Shown: one piece after another, positions 8,626 through 16,969 of the stretch
Layout: each line of letters begins with the position of its first letter
Numbering within the stretch: position 1 is the first letter of the stretch
DNA from: Clostridia bacterium
GTDB taxonomy: Bacteria > Bacillota_A > Clostridia > Christensenellales > Aristaeellaceae
NCBI GenBank assembly: GCA_017525805.1
Contig: JAFXSH010000027.1
Location: 1 to 64,000, forward strand
Direction: 5' to 3'
Length of the DNA stretch: 64,000 bases
Translations under genes and position numbers: made by a program
The notes under the pieces: generated by a model
What the model was told of the DNA's origin: nothing
What the model saw: the letters and a program-made list of their open reading frames with translations, nothing else
The model's database searches: none

Positions 8626-8646
8626 TTTATGTTTCTTGCTGCCGCC

Positions 8647-11600
8647 TTAGTTCCGCGCGGCCTGTTCCCAGTTCAAAAACTGCTCCAGCAAAAGCGGCTT
8701 GGCGTAAAAATATCCCTGGAAGCTTTTCACGTGGAAACTGCGCAGGATATCCCCCATGCCTTTTGTCTCGATTCCCTCCACGCAGACCTTCGCGCCGAAG
8801 ATGGAAGCAAGGTCCACAATATTCCGGATCAGCTGCCGGTCCGCGTCGTTCTGCTCGATCGTTTTTACAAAGCTGCGGTCGATCTTGATGGTGTCAAAGG
8901 GTATTTCCTTCACGATGCCCACGGCGGAAAAACCGGTTCCGAAATCGTCCAGGGCGACCAAAATGCCCCTGGATTTCAGGCTGGCGATGATATTTTTCAG
9001 AAGATCCATATCCAGCAGCCTGCACCGCTCCGTCACCTCCAGGCAGAGATGCTCCGGCGGATAGCCCACTTCATTCAGGATATGAAGCACCTTATCCACA
9101 AAATCCGGTTTCTCCAGCTGCGTATAGGACAGATTGACATTGACCACAAATCCGGGATACTGATTCAGGATCTGCTTTGCCGCGAGGACCGATTCCCGGA
9201 TGATCCATTCTCCAAGCTCCGGGAACAGCGGGTCTGATTCGAGGATCGGAATAAACTGATCCGGAGGAACCATGCCATAGCGGTCGTTTTGCCAGCGAAG
9301 CAGCGCTTCCGCCCCGGTCACCCGCTCCGTTTGCGCGTCCACCACCGGCTGATAGAGCAGATAGAATCCCTCATAACCACGCATGATGGAGGCACGGATC
9401 GCGTGCAGCTTTTCCAGCCTCTGATGGCTTTCCTCGTTCAGGTCATTGCGGAACTCCACCATCTCTCCCTGCTGGCGCAGCTTGGATTCCGCATCCGCGT
9501 AATTCAGGCATTCATAGACCGTTTGGGAATCGGTATCGAAATTATCCACCCGCAGCGCGCCGCAATGCAGGTCAAGCAGGATATTTTTATCATACACTTT
9601 GAAATGATCATGGAGAAACGCGCGGAAACGATTATATTGTTCCCTCATTTCCGGGATGGAAAGCATTTTGGTGATCACGGCGAACTTTGTCCCGTCGATC
9701 CTGTAGACGTGTCCCGTATTCCCTACCGCCTCGAAAACGCTTCTGGCATATACCTGCAGCACGCGGTTTCCAAAATGATACCCATAGATCTCATTGATTT
9801 CGGAGAATTTGCTGATACCAAACAGGATCACGCTGATTTCCGTATTCCGCTTGATACAGCTGTCCAGGTCTTCAAAGAAGCCATACTGGTTCCTCAGGCC
9901 GGTCAGCGTATCGATATGCCCCTGTAAGCCATGATTGCGGATGGTGCCCACAAAGTAATCCGGTTCGCCGGTTTGATCGCGGATCACGATGCCCCGGCAG
10001 GTGCACACATCGTATTCTCCCGTGACGTTCCTCGCCCTGTACTGCATGTCGTGTCCCGCCACGTTCCCCGCAAAAATTTCATCGATGCCTTTATGATAAA
10101 CTGCCCGGTCGTCCGGGTGGATCTGGTTTTCCCAGATATCGCCCGCTCCGTACATGTACTCGGAGGGCATTCCGTAAGCGTCCACCGCGTTTTTGGACCA
10201 GCGGGAAAAGTCATACTTCATATCGCACAGGTACATATAGTTTCCTTCCGAAACCACCTCGAACGCCTTATACAGGGCGTCCAGCATGATCCGTCTTTCC
10301 TCGGGGATGATCCTGATATTCGCTTTCTCCTTGAGGGAATGGCTTTCCTGCAGCATCTTCTGTTCCTTCAGGCGCGTTTTGTCCGCGTACATCAGGCTGT
10401 CGGCGCGATTGAACACGTCCCCCACGGTTTGGTCTTCCTGCGGTGTAAACTCCGCCAGGCCGGAAGCTACCACGGGCCCTTCGCCGATGCGGATGTTTTC
10501 CTCCACATGCCTTCTCAGGCTGGAGATGAGGCTTGCCCGGTTCGCAAAATCCTGGCCCCGGAGGATCACGGCAAATTCATCCCCGCCGATGCGGAACACA
10601 GGGCTGTGGTGGAAGATCCGGCAGACCATCATGCAGGAGGCCTGAATATATTCGTCTCCCGCCTTATGCCCCTCCGTATCGTTGATCACCTTGAGGCCGT
10701 TGATATCGCACACCACGATGCCGAAGGGTTCTCCTCCTTCTTCGATGAGGCGCTGCAGCTCCTTTTCCTTCTCATGATAGGCCGTTTTGTTCTTCGTATG
10801 CGTCAGTTCATCCCGCCGGGCCATTTCATTGGCCATGGAAAGCGCCGCTAAATGTTCCTGTTCCCTGCGGACGTCTTCTTCCCGGTTCTCCACGCAGATA
10901 ATAAAGTGGCTGCGGTCGGAGGAGTACGTGACCGACATGCGCGTATACTGCGTTGTTTCTCCGTCAATGATCATCCGGTAATCCTCGGTCAGCTGCCACC
11001 TGCTTTCAAGCTGGGAAATCAGGCCGTCCCTGTCCAGAAAGAGTCTGATCCTTTCCCTGTCCTCGGAATAAACCAATCTTTCCGCGTTCTTCCTGGCCGC
11101 GGCGAAGAAATCGTCGCCCTCCTCCTGAACTCTCAACTCGCCGGATTTCCTCTTTGCGGAGAGCTCCGCGTAATGGGAGTTTTCACAGTCAATGTAATAG
11201 ATCAGATCGTAATGGGCCGCCAGCCTCTCGGCGATCTGCGTATAGGTCACGCTTTTTTTCCTGTCCTCTTTCAGGGCGAGCTTTGCCTGTACCTCCGCGT
11301 CGATATTCTTGATGCAGACGATGATATGCTTCTTATCCTTTGCCATGATCTCCGTATGCCGGATATGGCTGACCTGGCCGTTGACCACCAGGCGCCATGC
11401 CATTGAAAAGGAACCCCTGTTTTTCAGGTTTTTCAGCATCACGTCCTTATAATGGAGGCTGAGGGCTTTCTCCCGATCCTCGGGGTGCACATATTTGCGG
11501 ATGCTTCTTCTGCTCTCGGCAAAAAAATCGTTGCCAGTCGCCGGCACATTCAGCTTCTTGTATTCGTCAGTGGAAGATATTTCGCTGTACGTGCTGGTCG

Positions 11601-12648
11601 CGATATCGATGTAGTACAGGGTATCATACTGTTCGGCGAGGCTCGCGGTGATCTGGTCGTAAATCTCCTTTTGCCGCGCGATTTCCTGATCGATTTCTCT
11701 CTGCCGGTACTGCGCGTCAACATCGTTGAGGCCCACAATCAGGCGGGGGCCTTCCTTCTCCTCCACCATGGCGGCCTTCATCTGGACATGAAGGTAGCTG
11801 CCCTCCATAAAGAGGCGGTAATCCATGGTAAAGATACCGTTCCGTTCGATCTCCGCCAAAATGTTTTCCTTGGTGAACGCCGAGAGGAAACGGTCCAGAT
11901 CGTCCGGATGGTTATAAAGGCGGGCCGCTTCGCGGACTTTCTCAAAAAAATCGGTTCCATCTTTCGCCTGCGCAAAGCTTTCCACATAATCGTCGGTGGC
12001 ACTGAACTCCCGGTAGACACCGCTCTCCGGCTCCACCACGTAGACGACGATAAAGTTGCCTGTGAGGGCGTGGAGGCGGGCGTAAACCACCCGCTCCTCC
12101 TGTATCCTTTCCTCCGCGCGGCGCTGCCGCATCAGCTCATCGATGTCAGAAACAGCCATAACAATGAACCGCGCATCGTCCTCCATCCGGGAAACTTTCA
12201 TGTTCACATAGAATGACCTGTCCTCTTTGATCCGGCGGTAGGTCATCTCAAACACTTTGTTTTGATCCAGCGCTTCCGTAAGGAACTGACGGTTCATGGC
12301 CTTTACAAAAGCAGCCTGATCCTCCGGATGCACATACAGCTTCGCTTCCCGCTGGCAGGATTCAAAGAAATCCGAGCCTTTTCTCACCTCGTTGAGCGCG
12401 CCGCGCCCGTCATCCGTGTGAAATTCGATATATTCATCGGTTTCCACATTGACGTAGTAAAGATCGGTACAGTCCCGGGCCAGCGTCTGGGCGATGCGGC
12501 TATAAATGGCGCCATTGTTCCGCGCTTTTTCACAGGCTTCCTTCAGCCGCTCATTCTCCCCCAGCAGATCGGCGTATTCCCTGGGCGCGGCATTCTTTTC
12601 CGACAGAGCGCAGCGTGCTTCCTGCTCATTGCGTTGATATTCCTGCAC
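8647..12648 (-). CDS. Multi-PAS GGDEF-GGDEF-EAL cyclic-di-GMP protein
   Basis: 1333 residues. Residues about 50-605 contain four tandem PAS-like units of roughly 140 residues, each with a D-Y/F-Y signature early (DLYYVNVET, FIVVYVVEP, DTLYYIDIA, DLIYYIDCE) and a conserved DFF...HPED segment. A GGDEF domain follows with intact RIGGDEF near 686, then another PAS unit (about 790-900), a second GGDEF domain whose signature is degenerate (RIDGTKF near 983), and a C-terminal EAL domain (about 1085-1325) with EALLRW, LEVTER, DDFGTGFSA, KIDRSFV and EGIET, so the phosphodiesterase appears intact. No membrane segment is seen, so it is probably cytosolic. Both cyclase and hydrolase activities are possible; the second GGDEF may be regulatory. 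Confidence 0.92.
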   Translation of the reverse strand: MQEYQRNEQEARCALSEKNAAPREYADLLGENERLKEACEKARNNGAIYSRIAQTLARDCTDLYYVNVETDEYIEFHTDDGRGALNEVRKGSDFFESCQREAKLYVHPEDQAAFVKAMNRQFLTEALDQNKVFEMTYRRIKEDRSFYVNMKVSRMEDDARFIVMAVSDIDELMRQRRAEERIQEERVVYARLHALTGNFIVVYVVEPESGVYREFSATDDYVESFAQAKDGTDFFEKVREAARLYNHPDDLDRFLSAFTKENILAEIERNGIFTMDYRLFMEGSYLHVQMKAAMVEEKEGPRLIVGLNDVDAQYRQREIDQEIARQKEIYDQITASLAEQYDTLYYIDIATSTYSEISSTDEYKKLNVPATGNDFFAESRRSIRKYVHPEDREKALSLHYKDVMLKNLKNRGSFSMAWRLVVNGQVSHIRHTEIMAKDKKHIIVCIKNIDAEVQAKLALKEDRKKSVTYTQIAERLAAHYDLIYYIDCENSHYAELSAKRKSGELRVQEEGDDFFAAARKNAERLVYSEDRERIRLFLDRDGLISQLESRWQLTEDYRMIIDGETTQYTRMSVTYSSDRSHFIICVENREEDVRREQEHLAALSMANEMARRDELTHTKNKTAYHEKEKELQRLIEEGGEPFGIVVCDINGLKVINDTEGHKAGDEYIQASCMMVCRIFHHSPVFRIGGDEFAVILRGQDFANRASLISSLRRHVEENIRIGEGPVVASGLAEFTPQEDQTVGDVFNRADSLMYADKTRLKEQKMLQESHSLKEKANIRIIPEERRIMLDALYKAFEVVSEGNYMYLCDMKYDFSRWSKNAVDAYGMPSEYMYGAGDIWENQIHPDDRAVYHKGIDEIFAGNVAGHDMQYRARNVTGEYDVCTCRGIVIRDQTGEPDYFVGTIRNHGLQGHIDTLTGLRNQYGFFEDLDSCIKRNTEISVILFGISKFSEINEIYGYHFGNRVLQVYARSVFEAVGNTGHVYRIDGTKFAVITKMLSIPEMREQYNRFRAFLHDHFKVYDKNILLDLHCGALRVDNFDTDSQTVYECLNYADAESKLRQQGEMVEFRNDLNEESHQRLEKLHAIRASIMRGYEGFYLLYQPVVDAQTERVTGAEALLRWQNDRYGMVPPDQFIPILESDPLFPELGEWIIRESVLAAKQILNQYPGFVVNVNLSYTQLEKPDFVDKVLHILNEVGYPPEHLCLEVTERCRLLDMDLLKNIIASLKSRGILVALDDFGTGFSAVGIVKEIPFDTIKIDRSFVKTIEQNDADRQLIRNIVDLASIFGAKVCVEGIETKGMGDILRSFHVKSFQGYFYAKPLLLEQFLNWEQAARN

Positions 12649-12718
12649 CCCCGCTCACCTCCATGAGATTATTGTATCTCCCTGCTTCTTCCTGTTTTAT
12701 CTTTTTCATTCCAAAACC

Positions 12719-12748
12719 ATTATACATGAAACATGTGGTTTTCCGCAA
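12719..12748 (-). promoter_or_regulatory. Sigma-A promoter of the GGDEF/EAL gene
   Basis: TTGCGG, 18-base spacer, TATAAT on the minus strand, about 70 bases upstream of the start codon at 12648. Confidence 0.65.
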
Positions 12749-12770
12749 GAGAAAAACCCAAAAAAACCAA

Positions 12771-12799
12771 CCCGGAACCGCTTGCAGGCGATTCCGGGG
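12771..12799 (-). terminator. Intrinsic terminator of the suf operon
   Basis: On the minus strand CCCCGGAATCGC pairs with GCGGTTCCGGG around a 6-base loop and is followed by TTGGTTTTTTTGGG. It lies 14 bases after the sufB stop. Confidence 0.8.
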
Positions 12800-12812
12800 C
12801 ATTATTTGTATA

Positions 12813-13730
12813 TCAGCGCAGGAAGCCGTTGATAATCTGTTCTTCCGCCTCGGCTTCGGTGAGGCCCAGGGTCATGAGCTTGATGAGCTGTTCCCCGGCG
12901 ATCTTGCCGATGGCGGCCTCGTGGATCAGCTCGGCGTCCACGTGGTTGGCTTCCAGGGAGGGCACGGCCAAGATGCGGCCACGATCCATGATGATGGAAT
13001 CGCATTCCGTGTGGCCGTGGCAGGGGGCGTTGCCCGAAATGCAGGCGTCAAATTTCTGGTACGAATCGTCTCGGGCCACGCTGCGGGAAACTACGTCGGC
13101 GTTGGCCCCGGCCCCGTTCAGGTTCACCTTGTACACGCTCACGGCGGTTTGGCTTCCGTGGGTCATCAAGCGTTCCTTCACGATCAGCTTGGCCCCGGCG
13201 GCCAATTCGGCGGTGGTCACGCGCTCGGTGGAATCCACGCCCCGGATCTGCACCATTTCCATTTCGGCCACGCTGTTTTCTTCCATGTACACTTCGGTGC
13301 CGGGGTTCAGGAGGCGCTTTCCGGTGCCGTCCCCCTCGCCGTAGTGCTTTTCCACATACCGCACCCGGGCGTTTTTGCCCACGAAAAAGCGGTGAATGCC
13401 GTCGTGCTGACTGTCCTGGCTGCCGCAGTTGTGGATGCCGCAGCCCGCCACGATCACCACGTCGCTGTCTTCGCCGATATAAAAATCATTGTACACCGTT
13501 TCCTTGAGGCCGGTTTCGCTCAATACCACGGGGATGTGCACGCTTTCCCGTTTGGTGCCGGGCTTAATGCGCACGTCAATGCCCGCTCCCTCCGGCTTGG
13601 AGGTGATTTCGATGTTGGCGGTGCTGCGGCGTCCGGCGCTTTGCCCGTTGGCGCGGATATTATAGGCCCCTTCCGGCACTTCATGCAGATCGGCCACTTC
13701 TTCCAAAATGCGCTTCTGAATGGTATCCAC
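12813..13730 (-). CDS. sufB: SufB/SufD-family iron-sulfur scaffold subunit (minimal two-gene SUF type)
   Basis: 305 residues with a GTG start, chosen because GGAAAGGGG precedes it; the nearby ATG is in another frame. It carries the beta-helix core and the C-terminal LEANHVDAELIHEAAIGKI segment typical of SufB/SufD, with candidate ligand residues in GCGIHNCGS and the late His residues. It is much shorter than classical SufB (about 470) or SufD (about 430), and no SufD, SufS or SufU gene is adjacent. Together with sufC directly upstream (4-base gap) it forms a two-gene SufC-SufB unit like the reduced SMS-type systems of Clostridia and archaea, which assemble Fe-S clusters in the cytoplasm. Confidence 0.88.
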   Translation of the reverse strand: MDTIQKRILEEVADLHEVPEGAYNIRANGQSAGRRSTANIEITSKPEGAGIDVRIKPGTKRESVHIPVVLSETGLKETVYNDFYIGEDSDVVIVAGCGIHNCGSQDSQHDGIHRFFVGKNARVRYVEKHYGEGDGTGKRLLNPGTEVYMEENSVAEMEMVQIRGVDSTERVTTAELAAGAKLIVKERLMTHGSQTAVSVYKVNLNGAGANADVVSRSVARDDSYQKFDACISGNAPCHGHTECDSIIMDRGRILAVPSLEANHVDAELIHEAAIGKIAGEQLIKLMTLGLTEAEAEEQIINGFLR

Positions 13731-13734
13731 GCCA

Positions 13735-14472
13735 TCAGCCCCTTTCCTGAATCTTTTCGCAGGCGGTGAGCGCCTCCGGAGTGCCGATGAGATGGGGCAG
13801 GATTTCCGCCCGCGGGCCCATTTCCCGGATGCGGCCCTCCGCCACCACGATGATTTCGTCGGCGATTTCCAGGATGCGTTCCTGGTGGGAAATCACCAGG
13901 ATGGAGCTGTCCTGGATGCTGGCGCGCATATCCTCAAACACCCGGATCAGGCTTTGGAAGCTCCACAGGTCGATGCCCGCCTCCGGTTCGTCGAACACGG
14001 AAAGCAGACTGCCCCGCGCCAATACGGACGCGATTTCAATGCGCTTTAATTCCCCGCCGGAGAGGCTGGCGTTGATTTCCCGGTTGATGTAATCCCGGGC
14101 ACAAAGGCCCACCCGCGCCAAATAATCGCAGCAGGCGGCTGGCGTCAGGTCCTTGCCCGAAGCGATGCGCAGCAGATCGATCACCTGAATGCCCTTGAAG
14201 CGCACAGGCTGCTGCAAAGCGTAGCTGATACCCAATCTCGCCCGTTCGGTAATGCTTAGCGCGGTAATATCCTGGCCGTTAAAGATGATCTGTCCTCCCG
14301 AGGGCACGCGGACCCCGGCGATGACCTTGGCGATGGTGCTCTTTCCCCCGCCGTTGGGCCCCGTGATCACCACAAAGCGGTTCTTGGGGATGGAAAAGCT
14401 CACGTCCTTCAAAATGTCCACATGGCCGGTATCGTCGTCCACGTCAAAACGGATATTCCTTAGCTCCAGCAT
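13735..14472 (-). CDS. sufC: SufC-type ABC ATPase for Fe-S cluster assembly
   Basis: 245 residues. The Walker A motif is GPNGGGKST (about 39-47), the ABC signature is SLSGGELKR (about 140-148), Walker B is LLSVFDEPEAGID, and an H-loop His lies in VISHQERIL. The SufC hallmark is a soluble ABC ATPase paired with a SufB/D partner rather than a permease. It lies immediately upstream of sufB; RBS AAAGGAG. The ATPase drives conformational change of the SufB dimer during cluster assembly. The methyltransferase gene ends 28 bases upstream, so the suf pair may be co-transcribed with it. Confidence 0.92.
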   Translation of the reverse strand: MLELRNIRFDVDDDTGHVDILKDVSFSIPKNRFVVITGPNGGGKSTIAKVIAGVRVPSGGQIIFNGQDITALSITERARLGISYALQQPVRFKGIQVIDLLRIASGKDLTPAACCDYLARVGLCARDYINREINASLSGGELKRIEIASVLARGSLLSVFDEPEAGIDLWSFQSLIRVFEDMRASIQDSSILVISHQERILEIADEIIVVAEGRIREMGPRAEILPHLIGTPEALTACEKIQERG

Positions 14473-14500
14473 GATGATCGTATCGCTCCTTTGGTATTGT

Positions 14501-15244
14501 CTATGGTTTCCTGGCCGTCACGTGCCACCTGTCGTCCCCGGCGCGGGGCGGGGTCAAGCGCAGCCTGCCATAGAATTGAATATTCTGAAAGCCCGCTTCT
14601 TTCAGCCACGCCCGCAGTTCCTGCCGGGAATGGGCCCGTTGGGTCTGCCTTTCCTCCATGCGGTTATAAGCCCCGTCGGGCCGCCGCACAAACAGAGAAA
14701 GATTCAGCGTGACGCAGGCAGTTTGCTCGTTCCAGGCGTTACGCCAGATGTAGGAAACGCTGTCGTCGTCGGAATACAGGGTGTTGTTTCCCAGGGTGTT
14801 TTTCAGCTTGTCCGGAGTGGAAACGTCGAAAATCAGCGCGCCGCCGGGCCGCAGGGCGGCGAAAGCGGCGGCAAAGAAAGCCTTGACGCGGTCCGGCGCG
14901 GTGAGATAATTCACCCCGTCGCAGGTGGCCAGCACGCAGTCCACAAGCCTTGGCACGGTGAGGGCGCGCATATCCTGCTTCACGAAGGGGATCATCTCCC
15001 CCGCTGCCCGGGCCTTTTCCATGGCGGCGGCTAACATCTCTTCCGACAAATCCGTGCCCGTGATCTGATAGCCCCGCTTTTTGAGGCGCAGGGTCAGATT
15101 CCCCGTGCCGCAGGCGCATTCCACGCATTTTCCCTTATCCTTTACGCCGCAGGCTGCCATAAGAGCGGTATAGTGCGCCGCCCAGGCGTCATAGTCCACC
15201 GTGTTCATCAGTTCATCGTAAACACGGGCAAAGGCGGTATACAT
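14501..15244 (-). CDS. Class I SAM-dependent methyltransferase
   Basis: 247 residues with the Rossmann methyltransferase signature ECACGTGNLTL (motif I, about 42-52), TGTDLSEEML (motif II), the motif III region KQDMRAL, and LRPGGALIFDVST. The sequence begins YTAFARVYDELMNTVDYDAW, typical of small-molecule methyltransferases annotated from genome surveys. The substrate is unknown. The start lies 6 bases after the stop of the spore-protein gene, and its RBS (AAGGAAG) lies inside that gene's 3' end, so the two are likely co-expressed. Confidence 0.85.
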   Translation of the reverse strand: MYTAFARVYDELMNTVDYDAWAAHYTALMAACGVKDKGKCVECACGTGNLTLRLKKRGYQITGTDLSEEMLAAAMEKARAAGEMIPFVKQDMRALTVPRLVDCVLATCDGVNYLTAPDRVKAFFAAAFAALRPGGALIFDVSTPDKLKNTLGNNTLYSDDDSVSYIWRNAWNEQTACVTLNLSLFVRRPDGAYNRMEERQTQRAHSRQELRAWLKEAGFQNIQFYGRLRLTPPRAGDDRWHVTARKP

Positions 15245-15250
15245 TTCGGT

Positions 15251-15418
15251 TCAATCTTCCTTTTTTCTCTCCCGCATCCTGGCCCCCACAATCCCGCCGA
15301 TCCTTCCGCTTTCGGCGGTGCTCAAGCCCGCCCAGCCCATCTCCCGGAGGCGGGGCAGCAGGCCCAGTTCCTCGGCCACCTCATATTTCAATCTTTCCTT
15401 CTGGGAAAGCATGCGCAT
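15251..15418 (-). CDS. Alpha/beta-type small acid-soluble spore protein
   Basis: A 55-residue ORF. The sequence has the SASP family landmarks: LKYEVAEELGL near residues 10-20, then MGWAGLSTAESGRIGGIV (27-44), matching the conserved GWGxLTAxExGxIGG core. In spore-formers these proteins coat and protect DNA in the forespore. The ATG at 15418 is preceded by GGAAGGGA. Directly upstream is a sigma-G-like -10 box CATACTA. This gene is strong evidence that the organism forms, or recently formed, endospores. It is followed by the methyltransferase with a 6-base gap. Confidence 0.88.
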   Translation of the reverse strand: MRMLSQKERLKYEVAEELGLLPRLREMGWAGLSTAESGRIGGIVGARMRERKKED

Positions 15419-15440
15419 ACCATCCCTTCCTTTCCAGGGG

Positions 15441-15471
15441 TAGTATGCGCACCGGGCGGCGGAACCATGCG
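15441..15471 (-). promoter_or_regulatory. Sigma-G-like (forespore) promoter of the SASP gene
   Basis: On the minus strand a -35-like CGCATG is followed by an 18-base spacer and CATACTA, an exact match to the sigma-G -10 consensus as I know it from Bacillus (TGMATA-N17/18-CATACTA). It lies 23 bases upstream of the start codon. Confidence 0.6.
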
Positions 15472-15474
15472 GCT

Positions 15475-16497
15475 TTACTGGGGCCGGTCAGTTTCGGAGG
15501 CGTTCTCTTCTTCGTCTTCCTCGTCCAAATCTTCTTCCTTGGCAAGGCCCCGGTTGATCTCCACGCCCTCCATGTGGGAATTGATGAAGCGGTCAAACAC
15601 GCCGTTGGTAAAGCTGGCGTACACGAACCGGGCCAGGGCGAAGCCGATGAGCACATAATAGATTGCCAGCACCAGCAAGGCAATCAGGGAGCCGGTGAAC
15701 ATGAACACCGCCAGGCAGATGATCGTGGGCACCAGCATGATCAAACGGATGCCCACCGTCTGGGGCAGGCGTCCGATGGCCATGACCACGCTGTTCTTGA
15801 TCAATTGGCCGAAGGAAACCCGGTAGGATACCATCATGGGATACATGAACGTCAGGCTCAAAGCCCATACCACGCCGACCATCAGGATCAGCATCTGGGG
15901 CACCATGAAAAGCATGCTGTTCAAAGCCTGCTGACCGTAAAACTGATAGCCCACGTACATGATGATGGGCAGCACCGACGTGATGGCGGATACCCCCAAG
16001 CCCTGCTTCCAGTTTTCCTTCACGGCGTCCTTAAAATCGGCCCAGATGAAGGCGTGCTCGTCCCGGCTCCAGTTCCGGGTCACATAGGCCAGGCCCGCCT
16101 GCACGGGGCCGGTGATGGCGATGCAGGGAATGGCCCATAGGCAGAAGGTGGACAGCAGGCTGAACGCCATATCCACCATCCACTGATCCAGATCCATGGT
16201 GGAAAGCAGGGAAATCTGTTCCTCCGTCAGCTGACCCATATCGCCGTTGATCACATAAGCGTCATACTGCCCCCGAATCATGAGCACGTTGAACAGCGTG
16301 GTCACGCAGTAGCCGATCAGGATGATCATGGGCAGCCACGCCGCCAGGGTCATCAGGTTCAGGCGGCACAGGGAGGCAAACCGCACCCGCAGCATTTCCC
16401 AAAACAGCTGCCAGCGGTTCTTGGGCAGGTCCTCCTTGCGAAAATCGCCCTTTCCGCTTTTTCCGTAATAAAAATTGTTCATCATCTTGCCGAACAT
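15475..16497 (-). CDS. DUF624/YesL-like integral membrane protein
   Basis: 340 residues with about six hydrophobic helices and an amphipathic loop containing WSRDEHAFIWADFKDAVKEN, the segment I associate with the DUF624 (YesL) family. The N-terminus is basic and cytoplasmic; the C-terminal 30 residues are strongly acidic (EEDLDEEDEEEN). Family members are often near carbohydrate-uptake genes but have no proven function; here the neighbours are spore and Suf genes. The start at 16497 is supported by GGAGG about 10 bases upstream, and the 5' leader contains the 20-base repeat at 16508-16527. Confidence 0.75.
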   Translation of the reverse strand: MFGKMMNNFYYGKSGKGDFRKEDLPKNRWQLFWEMLRVRFASLCRLNLMTLAAWLPMIILIGYCVTTLFNVLMIRGQYDAYVINGDMGQLTEEQISLLSTMDLDQWMVDMAFSLLSTFCLWAIPCIAITGPVQAGLAYVTRNWSRDEHAFIWADFKDAVKENWKQGLGVSAITSVLPIIMYVGYQFYGQQALNSMLFMVPQMLILMVGVVWALSLTFMYPMMVSYRVSFGQLIKNSVVMAIGRLPQTVGIRLIMLVPTIICLAVFMFTGSLIALLVLAIYYVLIGFALARFVYASFTNGVFDRFINSHMEGVEINRGLAKEEDLDEEDEEENASETDRPQ

Positions 16498-16507
16498 GGC
16501 GTCATTC

Positions 16508-16527
16508 CTCCAAATTCATCGCGTATG
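16508..16527 (-). repeat. 20-base exact repeat, copy A
   Basis: The 20-mer beginning CTCCAAATTC (plus strand) also occurs at 22000-22019. In this copy the reverse strand supplies the ribosome binding site region (TTTGGAGG) of the DUF624 gene. Confidence 0.6.
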
Positions 16528-16751
16528 CGAGCAATATACCCTAACGCCCGGCATGCTCCCATTCGGGGCCCGCCGGGACGGAAAGCTCCGCTTTCCTCTT
16601 TAATCATACCATAAATCTTCCCGGTTGAAAACCATGAAAAGCGGGAAAATAAAAACGACACTGTAAGAACTTTTTTCATTTATCTGCTGGACATTTGTTG
16701 GACATCCTATGTTATCATAGGCACGCAAGCGGGTACCTGCCCATGCTTTTC

Positions 16752-16937
16752 GCTTATGGGGAAATGTTCGGAGGGGCTATAAGCCAAGCCGTATGTACTC
16801 CTAAGACATAGGTGTTTGCCTGTGAGAAACCCAGCGCCGTCCATATTGCGCGTTGACATGGCATCATAGAAGGATACGAGCGCCATGCCGATGGTTTTTC
16901 ACGAAAGGCTGACTATCTCCGAACGTTCCCCATAAGC
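16752..16937 (+). ncRNA. Candidate structured non-coding RNA with a 20-bp closing stem
   Basis: In the 472-base gap 16498-16969 the segments 16753-16773 and 16917-16936 are complementary over about 20 bp with one bulge, enclosing about 143 bases. The interior folds by eye into several hairpins: GGCTATAAGCC; ACATAGG with CCTGTG (16806-16824); and CATGGC with GCCATG (16857-16887). No ORF of note is present. The branched fold argues against 6S RNA (one long helix); a raiA-motif-like RNA of Clostridia is my best guess, without certainty. The plus strand is preferred because a promoter-like stretch (TTGGACATCC...TATCAT, about 16700-16720) lies upstream, while the minus strand would start inside the regulator gene. 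No clear U-tract terminator follows. Confidence 0.6.
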
Positions 16938-16969
16938 CGAAAATAACGAAAGGCGTTTGGGATCCGTTT

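Noticed and set aside
16752..16937. 6S RNA as identity of the structured region
   Set aside because: 6S RNA is one long irregular helix with a central bubble; here several independent hairpins lie inside the closing stem.
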